DNA of 64,000 bases, from positions 3,038,001-3,102,000 of the forward strand of contig CP099977.1 in assembly GCA_024372495.1 (NCBI GenBank), in the 5' to 3' direction. Positions 45,174 through 54,230 of the stretch are shown here, piece after piece. The translations under genes and the position numbers were made by a program. Numbering within the stretch: the first letter of the stretch is position 1; each line of letters begins with the position of its first letter. The notes beneath the pieces are model-generated. The model did no database searches and was not told the origin of the DNA. It saw only the letters and a list, made by a program, of their open reading frames with translations. Source of the DNA: Pseudarthrobacter sp. Fe7. Lineage in GTDB: Bacteria; Actinomycetota; Actinomycetes; Actinomycetales; Micrococcaceae.

Positions 45174-46727
45174 GTGGACAGCGCCCAACCTCGGCAAGCC
45201 GAGACCGCAGGCCTTAGCAAAGGCCTCAAGAACAGACATATGAATCTCATCGCCATTGGGGGTGTGATCGGGGCCGGCCTCTTCGTCGGCAGCGGTGTGG
45301 TCATCGGCAACACAGGCCCGGCCGCCATCATCTCCTTCTCTATCGGCGGCCTCATTACCCTGCTGCTCATGCGCATGCTGGCAGAAATGGCCGTGGCCCG
45401 CCCTGTGGTCGGATCGTTTTACGTGTATGCCCGGCAAGCACTGGGGCAACGCGCCGGGTTCGCCACCGGCTGGATGTACTGGTACTTTTTCGTCATCGTG
45501 GTCGCCGTGGAAGCAATCGCCGGTGGCCGCATCATCCAGCTGTGGGTCCCGGGTATTCCGCTGTGGATTCTCAGCCTTGGACTGATGGTCCTGCTGAGCG
45601 CCACCAACCTCGTCTCCGCCCGGTCGTTCGGCGAATTCGAATACTGGTTCTCGTCCATCAAGGTGGTGGCGATCGTGGTGTTCCTGTTTATCGGAGTCCT
45701 GTGGATCACCGGGTTATGGCCTGGCTCCACGCCCGGCCTGGGCAACCTTGTCGACCACGGCGGCTTCACCCCGCTGGGTTGGGGCGCCGTGCTGGCAGCC
45801 GTCGTGCCCTGCGTGGCCTTTTATACCGGTGCGGAGATCGTGACGATCGCCGCTGCCGAGTCGGCCGACCCCGAGCGTTCGGTCAGGCGGGCCATGCGTT
45901 CAATCGTGGCCAGGGTGGTGACCTTCTACGTCGGCTCGATCTTCGTCGTCGTCAGCATCCAGCGGTGGGACGCGGAGAGCGTTGGGATCAGCCCTTATGC
46001 AGCGGTCCTGGACGTGATGGGCATTCCGGCCGTTTCGGTCATCATGAACGGCATCGTCCTGACCGCTGTGCTCTCGTGCCTGAACTCAGCCCTGTACACG
46101 ACCTCACGGATGCTCTTCGCGCTGACCCGCAACGGTGACGCCCCCAAGTTCTTCACCAAGCTCTCCAACAACGGGGTGCCCCGCCGCGCCATCCTTCTTG
46201 GCACAACAGTCGGATACGTTTCGGTCATCGCCGTGTACCTGTGGGGGGACGTGGTCTTCACCTTCCTGGTCAACTCCTACGGCGCCGTTGCCTTGTTCGT
46301 CTACCTCGTCATCGCGCTTTCGCAGGTGGTTCTGCGTAAGCGGCTTGAACGGGAAGACCCGGCCTCGCTGAAGCTCAAAATGTGGCTTTTCCCCTGGCTC
46401 AGCTACGCCACCATCGCCCTCATGCTTGCTGTCATCGCCGCGATGGCCCTGCTTCCCTCAACGCAGTCCCAGTTCCTCATGAGCGGCCTGACCCTGGTGG
46501 TCATCCTGGTGGGCTACGAGATCCGCAAAAGGTATGGCCGGCGCCCGGACAGCGAGGCAACGGAGCCGCTAGCTGCAGATGCTGCCACAGGTCCCGCGGC
46601 CGTGGAACCCCTCCAGTCCGCGGAAGCGGCCGGACCGGCGCAGGATGGGGAGCCGGCGCCCCCCGCCGGCACTGCCGGGGACGATCCCGGCACTGTCCCC
46701 CAGGACACGGTCATGATCCGTCACTGA
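45174..46727 (+). CDS. APC-family amino acid permease (GabP/AnsP type), possible taurine or beta-alanine importer
   Basis: GTG 45174 follows GGAGGAA. The first helix shows the AAT-group signature LKNRHMNLIAIGGVIGAGLF and VGSGVVIGNTGPAAIISFSI, with 12 TM helices to about residue 455 and a long Ala/Pro-rich cytoplasmic tail. The AAT group imports amino acids with protons, and GABA and beta-alanine are typical for GabP. Being the only solute importer in the taurine cluster, it is a candidate taurine permease, by inference from context. A strong stem-loop follows. Confidence 0.82.
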   Translation: MDSAQPRQAETAGLSKGLKNRHMNLIAIGGVIGAGLFVGSGVVIGNTGPAAIISFSIGGLITLLLMRMLAEMAVARPVVGSFYVYARQALGQRAGFATGWMYWYFFVIVVAVEAIAGGRIIQLWVPGIPLWILSLGLMVLLSATNLVSARSFGEFEYWFSSIKVVAIVVFLFIGVLWITGLWPGSTPGLGNLVDHGGFTPLGWGAVLAAVVPCVAFYTGAEIVTIAAAESADPERSVRRAMRSIVARVVTFYVGSIFVVVSIQRWDAESVGISPYAAVLDVMGIPAVSVIMNGIVLTAVLSCLNSALYTTSRMLFALTRNGDAPKFFTKLSNNGVPRRAILLGTTVGYVSVIAVYLWGDVVFTFLVNSYGAVALFVYLVIALSQVVLRKRLEREDPASLKLKMWLFPWLSYATIALMLAVIAAMALLPSTQSQFLMSGLTLVVILVGYEIRKRYGRRPDSEATEPLAADAATGPAAVEPLQSAEAAGPAQDGEPAPPAGTAGDDPGTVPQDTVMIRH

Positions 46728-46750
46728 CGGAGGACCCCTCCGCTGCATGA

Positions 46751-46797
46751 AGCCCGCTGCGGGTACCCGGCAAGGAAGCCGCTACCCTCAGCGGGCT
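46751..46797. terminator. Bidirectional stem-loop between permease and cobT-like gene
   Basis: AGCCCGCTG (46751-46759) pairs with CAGCGGGCT (46789-46797). After one mismatch, GGGTA pairs with TACCC inside. It lies between convergent genes. Confidence 0.75.
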
Positions 46798-46869
46798 ATG
46801 TTGTTGGCTGGAGACCCGGCGTCCAGGGAGGCCGCCTCCCCTAGATGTACTCCTTGTTCCCGTCAGGGC

Positions 46870-48649
46870 TCAACGTTTGCCGACCAGTAGTCCAAGCACC
46901 TGGTTGACGACGGCGGGGGTCAGCCCGTCAGACAAATCCAACGACACGTTACGCCGGTAGTAAGGGGACAGGTCCAAGCCCACTCCGACCCCAAGGATCT
47001 CCACAGTGCCGGTTGCTTCATGAGTGGCCACCACATCACGGAGGTGGTGTTCCAGGTAGCGGCTGTCGTTGGCCAGGCCTGTGGCCCCGTCCATGGGGCT
47101 GCCGTCCGAAATCACCAGCAGGAGCCGGCGGTCCCCCTCACCCGGTCCTCCTTCATCCTCGGCAAGGCGTGATGACGCCCAAGCTACGGCTTCGCCGTCG
47201 ACGCCCTCGCGGAATAGGTCCCGCTTGAGAAGGGCAGCGATTCCCGGCCGGGCACGGCTCCACGGCGTTGCACTGTCCTTGAACACCAGGTGCCGGACTT
47301 CATTCAGCCGGCCTGGATACCGTGGCCTTCCAGCGCGGATCCAGTCCCTGGCCGCCCGCCCGCCGTTCCATGCAGCCGTTGTGAAACCCAGTACTTCACA
47401 CCGTGCGCCGGCCAGTTCCAGGGCACGGGCATAGACGTCCACCAGGCAGGCTACGGCAGGACTGTGCTCCTTCATGGATCCCGAACAGTCCACCAGGAAC
47501 GTTACTTTGGACTGCGTCCGGCGCCGGAGGCGGTCGGTTCGGAATACCCGCCGGTCGCCGGAGGAGGTAACCAGGCGGACAAGCCTGCTGCCGTCCAGGC
47601 GGCCTTCAAGTGCATCGTCTTCCCAGCCATCCTGCTGGTCCACCGCCAGCAGGGCGCCGAGGGCACGCCCCAGCCTGGGTACATTGATGCCCTTCCCGGC
47701 AATGTCGTCATCCAGCTGCTGCCGGTATCCGCGCAGAAGTCCGGCACGGACCAGGTCCGTGGCCTTCAGTTGCCGGTCGTAGGCCGTCGTGAAGGCCTGG
47801 TATCCGCCCCTGGCGGACAGGAGGGCCTTGCTGCGCCCGAACCCCGCGGTGGGAACCTGCTCGTCGTCGTTGTCCTGGTCGAAGATCAGCTGGAAATGCG
47901 GCAGGCGGGCGGGCTGGCGCTCACGTTTGCCTTTCCCGGAGGCGAGCCTGGCCGCACATGTCCTCCACCGTCCCGGCGATGGCAAGCGCGTGCGGTGCGA
48001 ACCGTTCCTGGGAGAAGCGGGCGCGCCGCAGGCCGGCAAGATGCCGGCCAATGCCGGCTCCCAGCCGGACCCTGGTGGCTTCGATCCTGTCCTCCAGGTC
48101 GGGCGGGATCGGCTCCGCCAGGATCCTGGCCCGGCATACCTGGGCCACGGTAAAAACGAGCAGCCCCAACTCGGTTTCAATCAGGGCCGAGCCCTCGAAC
48201 TCACCGGCCCATTGCCGGAACCGGGCACTGAGGTTGCTCCGGACGCCCGGCATGGCCGGGTCGGCGAGGGCCTCGACGCGGAACTGCTCCAGCATGTCGA
48301 AAACCAGGCCAGCAGCGGGCGCGTCAGGCCGCAGCCTGCCGTGCAGGCCACTGTCGCTGTTGAGCAGCCGGAGGGCCATCCCGTCCGCGGCGCCCCGGAA
48401 GGACTCCACGGCCGCGTCCCGCGCATGGGGATGGAGGTGCGGAGCGGGCATGACGACGCGTTGGCCGGCCCGGTACAGGGCATCGCCGCGGAAGTGCAGT
48501 CCGGCCTCGCCGCTGAGGGCGCGCAGCACCGTGGCAGCCAACTCCATGGCCTGCTTCCTCCTGCGCAGCAGGATCGCGTCCTGGCGCTTGGCCGCTTCCG
48601 CCGCGCGCTCCCGTTCAGCCTGCTCTGTTTGCTCTGCCAGCGAAGCCAT
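46870..48649 (-). CDS. CobT-like VWA-domain protein (one frame break)
   Basis: It partners the AAA+ protein upstream, as CobT does with CobS in cobalt chelatase and as VWA proteins do with MoxR ATPases. ATG 48649 (MASLAEQTEQAERERAAEAA) follows cobS by 7 bp. At 47944-47950 GAGCCTG stands for GAGCTG. Correction joins TVEDMCGQ to LASGKGKRERQPARLP. The C-terminal VWA domain has the MIDAS motif VTFLVDCSGSMKEHS, RLLLVISDGSPMDGATG and an ending LGLLVGKR. Corrected length is 592 residues. No CobN subunit is in the window. Confidence 0.8.
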
Positions 48650-48656
48650 CGGGGTG

Positions 48657-49659
48657 CTATCCGGCGGCAGCCAGTGCGGTGTCCGGAGCCCCCTGCTGGA
48701 CCTTCGGCACGTCGAGCCTCGCGGTCAAAGCAGCGCTGGAAGTACTCGGCGATGATCCCCTGTTCGGCGTCGTCGCACTTGTTGGCGAAGGAGAGCCGGA
48801 AAGCCGTGCCGGGGTCGCCGAAGATGCTGATGTTCTCAGCCCAGGTGATCACGGTGCGGGGGGACATCAGGGTGGACACATCCCCCACCTTGAAGCCCTC
48901 ACGGGTCAGCTTGGCAACGGCGACCATGGAGGCTACGAGCTCCCTGCCCTGGGGATGGTCCACTTCCGGGACACGGGCCAGCACGATCCTGATTTCGTCC
49001 TCCGCCGGCGGGTGGTTCAGGGCGGCCACGATGTTCCAGCGGTCAATCTGGGCGTGGTTGAGCCGCTGCACACCGTGGTACATGCCGTTGAGGTTCCCCA
49101 GCCCCACGGTGTTGGCCGTTGCGAAGAGCCTGAAGCCGGGGTGGAGGTCCAGGACCCGGTTCTGGTCCAGGAGGGTGAGCTTGCCGTCCCGCTCCAGGAG
49201 CCGCTGGATCACGAACATGACGTCGGGCCGGCCGGCGTCGTATTCGTCCAGGATCAGCGCCACCGGACGCTGGACGGCCCAAGGAACAATGCCCTCCTGG
49301 AACTCCGTCACCTGCTTGCCGTCGCGAAGCACTACCGTGTCCCGCCCCACCAGGTCAAGGCGGCTGATATGGCCGTCAAGGTTGACCCGGATGCAGGGCC
49401 AGTTCAGCCGTGCCGCCACCTGTTCGATGTGGGTGGACTTGCCCGTTCCGTGCAGGCCCTGGAGCAGCATCCGGCGGTTCCGGCTGAACGCGGCAAGGAT
49501 TGCCAGCGTGACGTCATGGTTGAACCGGTAGGCGGGGTCCAACTCCGGGACGTGTTCATCGGCCTCGGCGAAAGCGGCCACCGTCAGATCGGAATCGAGG
49601 TTGAATGCCTCGCGGACGGAGACCAGGCGGTCCGGCAGCAGGCGGGTCAGCTGTTCCAC
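48657..49659 (-). CDS. CobS-like AAA+ ATPase (one frame break at the C-terminus)
   Basis: This is a close relative of the CobS cobaltochelatase ATPase. It shows RRMLLQGLHGTGKSTHIEQV (Walker A), ARLNWPCIRVNLDGHISRLD, ALILDEYDAGRPDVMFVIQR (Walker B) and FRLFATANTVGLGNLNGMYH (sensor 1). GAGCCTC at 48714-48720 stands for GAGCTC. Correction ends the protein DRELDVPKVQQGAPDTALAA then AG, 333 residues as usual. It overlaps iclR by 13 bp and is followed by the cobT-like gene, one operon. With no cobalamin genes present, a chaperone role for another enzyme is possible. Confidence 0.85.
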
Positions 49660-50519
49660 AGCTGCCCCTCTGCGTCGGCCGCCGCGTCACTGCTGTCGCT
49701 CCGGCTTTCATACGACTCCGCCTCGATGCGCCCGATTTCGGCGGCGGCGCGCTGCAGCGCGGGAAGCAGCTTGAGGCCCTTCTCGGGCGTAAGCCTCATG
49801 ACCGGCGCCTGCACAGCCACGCACAGGTTCGAGACCGTGTTCACGGTGGGCACCAGCACCGCAACGCACACCAGCCCCGGGAGGAACTCCTCATCGTCAA
49901 TTGCATAGCCGTCCCGGCGCACGCGCTGTAGTTCAGTCTCAATCAGGGCGGGGTCGGTTACTGTCCGGTTGGTGTACCGCTCGAGCGGGGCGGCCGCGAT
50001 GAGCCGTTTCCGCTGCGCGGGACTGAGCTGGGAGAGGATCATCTTTCCGCTCGCCGAGCAGTGCACCGGAACCCGGGATCCGGGTTGCAGGGTGATCCGC
50101 AGCGGTTCAGGCGTTTCGATGCGGTCCAGGTACACCACCTCACTGCCGGACACCGCGGTGACGTTGCAGCTTTCGCCAAGTTCCTTGACCAGGTTGCGCA
50201 GCACGGCATGGCGGGCGCCGTGGTGGATGTCGTTGATCAGGAGGTTTTCGGCCATGCGTCGCAGGCGGTTGCCCGTGCCGTAGTGCCGGCCATTGTTCTC
50301 GCGGACCAGCAACCCGGAGCTTTCCAGCTGGTGCAGCATGCGGTGCAGCGTGGGCTTGGGAGTCCCGGTTTCCTCCGCCAGGCCCTGGAGGGTGAAGAGC
50401 TGGTCCTTGGTGGTGATCAGCTCGAGCAGGGAGAACAGCCGCATGGTGGGCGTTTCTCCTACCAACTCCGTAAGCGCCTCGCCCTCAGGTTGGTTATCGA
50501 GCCTGCGAATTTCAGCCAT
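49647..50519 (-). CDS. IclR-family transcriptional regulator
   Basis: The 290-residue protein has a winged HTH at about residues 30-95 (LFTLQGLAEETGTPKPTLHR then MLHQLESSGLLVRENNGRHY) and an IclR effector domain: GESCNVTAVSGSEVVYLDRI, VPVHCSASGKMILSQLSPAQ, RDGYAIDDEEFLPGLVCVAV. It diverges from xsc with a 214-bp AT-rich spacer and is the first gene of the iclR-cobS-cobT operon, so it probably controls xsc and itself. The effector might be sulfoacetaldehyde or a related acid (inference). Confidence 0.87.
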   Translation of the reverse strand: MAEIRRLDNQPEGEALTELVGETPTMRLFSLLELITTKDQLFTLQGLAEETGTPKPTLHRMLHQLESSGLLVRENNGRHYGTGNRLRRMAENLLINDIHHGARHAVLRNLVKELGESCNVTAVSGSEVVYLDRIETPEPLRITLQPGSRVPVHCSASGKMILSQLSPAQRKRLIAAAPLERYTNRTVTDPALIETELQRVRRDGYAIDDEEFLPGLVCVAVLVPTVNTVSNLCVAVQAPVMRLTPEKGLKLLPALQRAAAEIGRIEAESYESRSDSSDAAADAEGQLWNS

Positions 50520-50554
50520 GGCCGGACCCTCTCCGTGATCTTCGAACTACGTTT

Positions 50555-50628
50555 TATACATTTTATTGTACTTCACGTTCCATCTTTCAAGATTTTTCGT
50601 TGACCAGTCGATTTTTATGGCCTACTCT
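50555..50628 (+). promoter_or_regulatory. iclR-xsc intergenic region: candidate operator and xsc promoter
   Basis: TACATTTTATTGTA (50557-50570) is a partial palindrome in an unusually AT-rich stretch. TTGACC (50600-50605) and TACTCT (50623-50628) are spaced by 17 bp and would fit a sigma-70-type promoter reading toward xsc. Confidence 0.35.
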
Positions 50629-50733
50629 CAGGTTTAGCGTCAAAAAAGAAATAAGACGTTCCGTTTTTTAGACAATCTTGTGACAACGGCCAGTCGTGGA
50701 GGACTCGGCCTGTCCTGTAGGAGGAACAACAAC

Positions 50734-52618
50734 ATGAGCCAAGACACCGTCGATTTCACCGATGTCTCCGGGGACGCAACGGATCCTTTCACCGCTGAAC
50801 TGCTGACCGACGAATCGCCTGCCACCGCATCCCGCTCCGTCGTCCAAGGGGTCCAGAAGATGACACCCTCCGAGGCGTTTGTGGAGACCCTGGTCGCCAA
50901 CGACGTCACGGACATTTTCGGAATCATGGGATCCGCCTTCATGGACGCGATGGATATCTTCGCGCCCGCCGGTATCCGCCTGGTCCCTGTGGTGCACGAA
51001 CAGGGCGCCGCCCACATGGCCGACGGGTATGCCCGCGCCAGTGGACGCCATGGAGTGGTGATCGGGCAGAACGGCCCCGGAATCAGCAACTGCGTCACGG
51101 GCATCGCCGCGGCGTTCTGGGCGCACAGCCCGGTGGTCATCGTGACACCTGAGGCCGGAACCACCGGAATCGGCCTGGGCGGCTTCCAGGAAGCCAAGCA
51201 GCTGCCCATGTTCCAGGAGTTCACCAAGTACCAGGGCCATGTCACGCACCCGGCGCGGATGGCGGAATTCACCGGCCGTTGCTTCGACCGCGCCATGTCC
51301 GAGAACGGCCCCACACAGCTGAACATTCCGCGGGACTACTTCTACGGGGAGATCAAAGCCGAGATCCCGCAACCGCGCCGCGTGGACCGTGGAGCCGGCG
51401 GAACGAAGAGCCTGGACGAGGCGGCTGCCCTGCTCGCCACTGCCAAGTTCCCGGTGATCGTCTCCGGCGGCGGCGTCGTCATGGCAGACGGCGTTGAGGA
51501 ATGCAAGGACCTCGCCGAACGGCTCGGTGCCCCGGTGGTGAACAGCTACCAGCACAACGATTCCTTCCCCGCAAGCCACCCGCTCTGGGCCGGTCCGCTC
51601 GGTTACCAGGGTTCCAAGGCGGGCATGAAGCTCATCTCGCAGGCCGACGTCGTCATTGCCCTTGGTACCCGCCTCGGTCCGTTCGGAACATTGCCGCAGT
51701 ACGGCCAGGCCTACTGGCCCACCGAGGCAAAAATCATCCAGATCGACGCCGACCACACCATGCTGGGGCTGGTCAAGAAGATCAGCGTGGGAATCTGCGG
51801 TGACGCCAAGGCGGTGGCCGTCGAGCTGAACAAGCGCCTGGACCAGCTCACCCTTGCCTGCGACGCGACCAAGGCGGAGCGGGCAGCCGTCATCAAGGCT
51901 GAGAAGGAAAGCTGGGAAGAGGAGCTCACGGCCTGGACCCACGAAAAGGACGAATACAGCCTGGACATGCTGGAGGAGCACAAGAACGAGGAAGGCAACT
52001 GGCTTTCCCCGCGCCAGGTCCTCCGTGAACTTGAAAAGGCAATGCCGGAAGACGTAATGGTCTCCACCGACATCGGAAACATCAATTCGGTGGCGCACAG
52101 CTACCTCCGCTTCGAAAAGCCCCGCAGCTTCTTCGCCCCGATGAGCTTCGGAAACTGCGGCTACGCCCTGCCCACAATGATCGGCGCAAAGGCCGCAGCC
52201 ATGCACCGCCCGGCAGTCGCCTACGCCGGCGACGGGGCCTGGGCCATGAGCATGGGCGAAGTCCTCACGGCCGTGCGGCACGACATTCCCGTGACCGCGG
52301 TAGTGTTCCGCAACCGTCAATGGGGTGCGGAAAAGAAGAACCAGGTGGAGTTCTACAACCGGCGCTTCGTCGCCGGCGAGGCTCGACAACGGCGAGAGCT
52401 TCGCCGCGATGGCGCAGACCATGGGCGCTGAGGGCGTCGTCGTCGACCAGCTTGAGGAAGTGGGTCCGGCCCTGAAGCGGGCCCTGGCAGACCAGATGGA
52501 AGAGGGCAAGACCACCGTTATCGAGATCATGTGCACCCGTGAGCTCGGTGACCCCTTCCGCCGCGACGCGCTCGCGAAGCCGACCCGCCTGCTCGAGAAG
52601 TACAAGGACTACGTCTAA
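50734..52618 (+). CDS. xsc: Sulfoacetaldehyde acetyltransferase (one frame break)
   Basis: Xsc is a ThDP enzyme that turns sulfoacetaldehyde and phosphate into acetyl phosphate and sulfite. TAGGAGGA precedes ATG 50734. After a variable first 45 residues the family wording is distinctive: DIFGIMGSAFMDAMDIFAPA, HGVVIGQNGPGISNCVTGIA, VTPEAGTTGIGLGGFQEAKQ. The ThDP motif GDGAWAMSMGEVLTAVRHDI lies near residue 500. These features separate it from glyoxylate carboligase and acetolactate synthase. GAGGCTC at 52378 stands for GAGCTC (VAGELDNGESF). Corrected length is 627. It ends before a strong terminator. Confidence 0.92.
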
Positions 52619-52640
52619 ACCGCACGCAAACAGCTGAACA

Positions 52641-52679
52641 CGCCTGTGGAGGTCTCCCGAAAGGAGGCCTCCACAGGCG
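52641..52679 (+). terminator. Stem-loop terminator after xsc
   Basis: CGCCTGTGGAGG (52641-52652) and CCTCCACAGGCG (52668-52679) pair perfectly over 12 bp, followed by a GGGGGTTTT stretch. Confidence 0.8.
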
Positions 52680-52726
52680 CACACGGGGGTTTTCGCCCCC
52701 TCCCATGACAGGAAGCAGGACGTTAC

Positions 52727-54220
52727 ATGAGCACCGAGACCATCCCGAACCGAGCCGCCACGCCGGAGGCCTGCGCGGCCGTCGCCGCTGTCGGCACAGG
52801 CCTATATATCGACGGCGAGTGGGCGCCTGCGGCGAGCGGCGAATACTTCGATGTCGTAAACCCCGCCACCGAGCGGGTCATTGCCAGGGTTGCCGACGGC
52901 GGCAGCGGGGACGCGTGCCGGGCCATCGAGGCTGCCGGCCGGGCGCAAAAGGAATGGGGCCGCACTGCGCCGCGGGAGCGCGGCGAAATCCTGCGGCGCG
53001 CGTTCGACCTGATCATGGAGCGGCAGGAGCACCTGGCCCTGGTCATGACAACGGAAATGGGCAAACCCCTGGCCGAAGCAAGGGCCGAGGTGGTGTACGC
53101 GGCTGAATTCTTCCGCTGGTTCTCGGAGGAAGCGGTCCGGATTGGCGGCGACGTGGCCACCACCGGGGACGGCAGGAACCGCATCATGGTCTCCAAGGAG
53201 CCCGTGGGACCGTGCGTGCTGGTCACCCCGTGGAATTTTCCGTTGGCAATGGGAACCCGCAAAATCGGTCCGGCGATCGCCGCCGGCTGCACCATGGTCT
53301 TCAAGCCTGCCAACCTGGCCCCGCTTACCTCGCTCGCGCTGGTGGACATCCTGGCCGAGGCTGGATTGCCCAAGGGCGTCCTGAACGTCGTCACCACCAG
53401 CAACGCAGCAGAAGTGGTCAGCCTGTGGGTGGGGAGCGGGATCGCCCGCAAGATCAGCTTTACCGGCTCGACGGGAGTGGGTTCCTGGCTGCTGGAGCAG
53501 GCGGCGCGCAATGTCATGCGCGCCTCCATGGAACTGGGCGGGAATGCTCCCCTGATCGTCTTCGGCGACGCCGACCTTGATATAGCCGTGGAAGGTGCCT
53601 TCACCGCAAAGATGAGGAACATGGGTGAGGCCTGCACGGCCGCAAACCGCATTTTCGTGCAGCGCAGCGTAGCCGCCGAATTCGTGGCGCGGCTTTCCAA
53701 GCGCCTCGACGCCTTGAGGGTCGGGGATGGAGCAGAGCAAGGCACCGATGTGGGCCCGCTCGTTGAGGAAAAAGCCCTCCGCAAAGTACAGGAACTGGTG
53801 GCTGACGCCGTCGCGAAGGGCGCCACCGTGGTTTGCGGCGGGACGCGGCCCGAACGTCCGGGCTATTTTTACGCCCCGACCCTGCTCTCGGACGTGAGCG
53901 CAGACGCGGACTTGATGAGGGAGGAGATCTTCGGCCCGGTGGCGCCGGTCATCACCTTCGACACCGAAGAGGAAGTCCTGGCCCTGGCCAATGACACAGC
54001 CTGGGGGCTGGCAGGCTACGTCTTCACCCGCGATCTGGACCGGGCCTTCCGGGTGGGCGGGGAGCTCGAGGTAGGCATGGTGGGCTTCAATACCGGCATT
54101 GTCTCCAGCCCGTCAGCTCCCTTCGGCGGCATCAAGTCCTCCGGACTGGGCCGTGAGGGCGGTCGGCAGGGCATCGAGGAATACCTTGAGACCAAGTACT
54201 TTGCGATGCCCCGCCGCTAG
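52727..54220 (+). CDS. NAD(P)-dependent aldehyde dehydrogenase, succinate-semialdehyde / sulfoacetaldehyde type
   Basis: The 497-residue intact gene has the family motifs VLVTPWNFPLAMGTRKIGPA, ISFTGSTGVGS, the general-base MELGGNAPLIVFGDA, the catalytic Cys in MGEACTAANRIFV, and EEIFGPVAPVITF. It groups by eye with succinate-semialdehyde dehydrogenases (GabD). Between xsc and tauR it could instead oxidise sulfoacetaldehyde to sulfoacetate, as SafD does. The substrate cannot be decided from sequence. It is convergent with tauR, ten bases apart. Confidence 0.85.
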   Translation: MSTETIPNRAATPEACAAVAAVGTGLYIDGEWAPAASGEYFDVVNPATERVIARVADGGSGDACRAIEAAGRAQKEWGRTAPRERGEILRRAFDLIMERQEHLALVMTTEMGKPLAEARAEVVYAAEFFRWFSEEAVRIGGDVATTGDGRNRIMVSKEPVGPCVLVTPWNFPLAMGTRKIGPAIAAGCTMVFKPANLAPLTSLALVDILAEAGLPKGVLNVVTTSNAAEVVSLWVGSGIARKISFTGSTGVGSWLLEQAARNVMRASMELGGNAPLIVFGDADLDIAVEGAFTAKMRNMGEACTAANRIFVQRSVAAEFVARLSKRLDALRVGDGAEQGTDVGPLVEEKALRKVQELVADAVAKGATVVCGGTRPERPGYFYAPTLLSDVSADADLMREEIFGPVAPVITFDTEEEVLALANDTAWGLAGYVFTRDLDRAFRVGGELEVGMVGFNTGIVSSPSAPFGGIKSSGLGREGGRQGIEEYLETKYFAMPRR

Positions 54221-54230
54221 GAGGACCGGC

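Noticed and set aside
50734..52618. Glyoxylate carboligase (gcl), suggested by the nearby aceA/aceB
   Set aside because: The segments FGIMGSAFMDAMDIFAPAG and EAGTTGIGLGGFQE are characteristic of Xsc, and the neighbours tpa, ald and pta fit Xsc, not Gcl.
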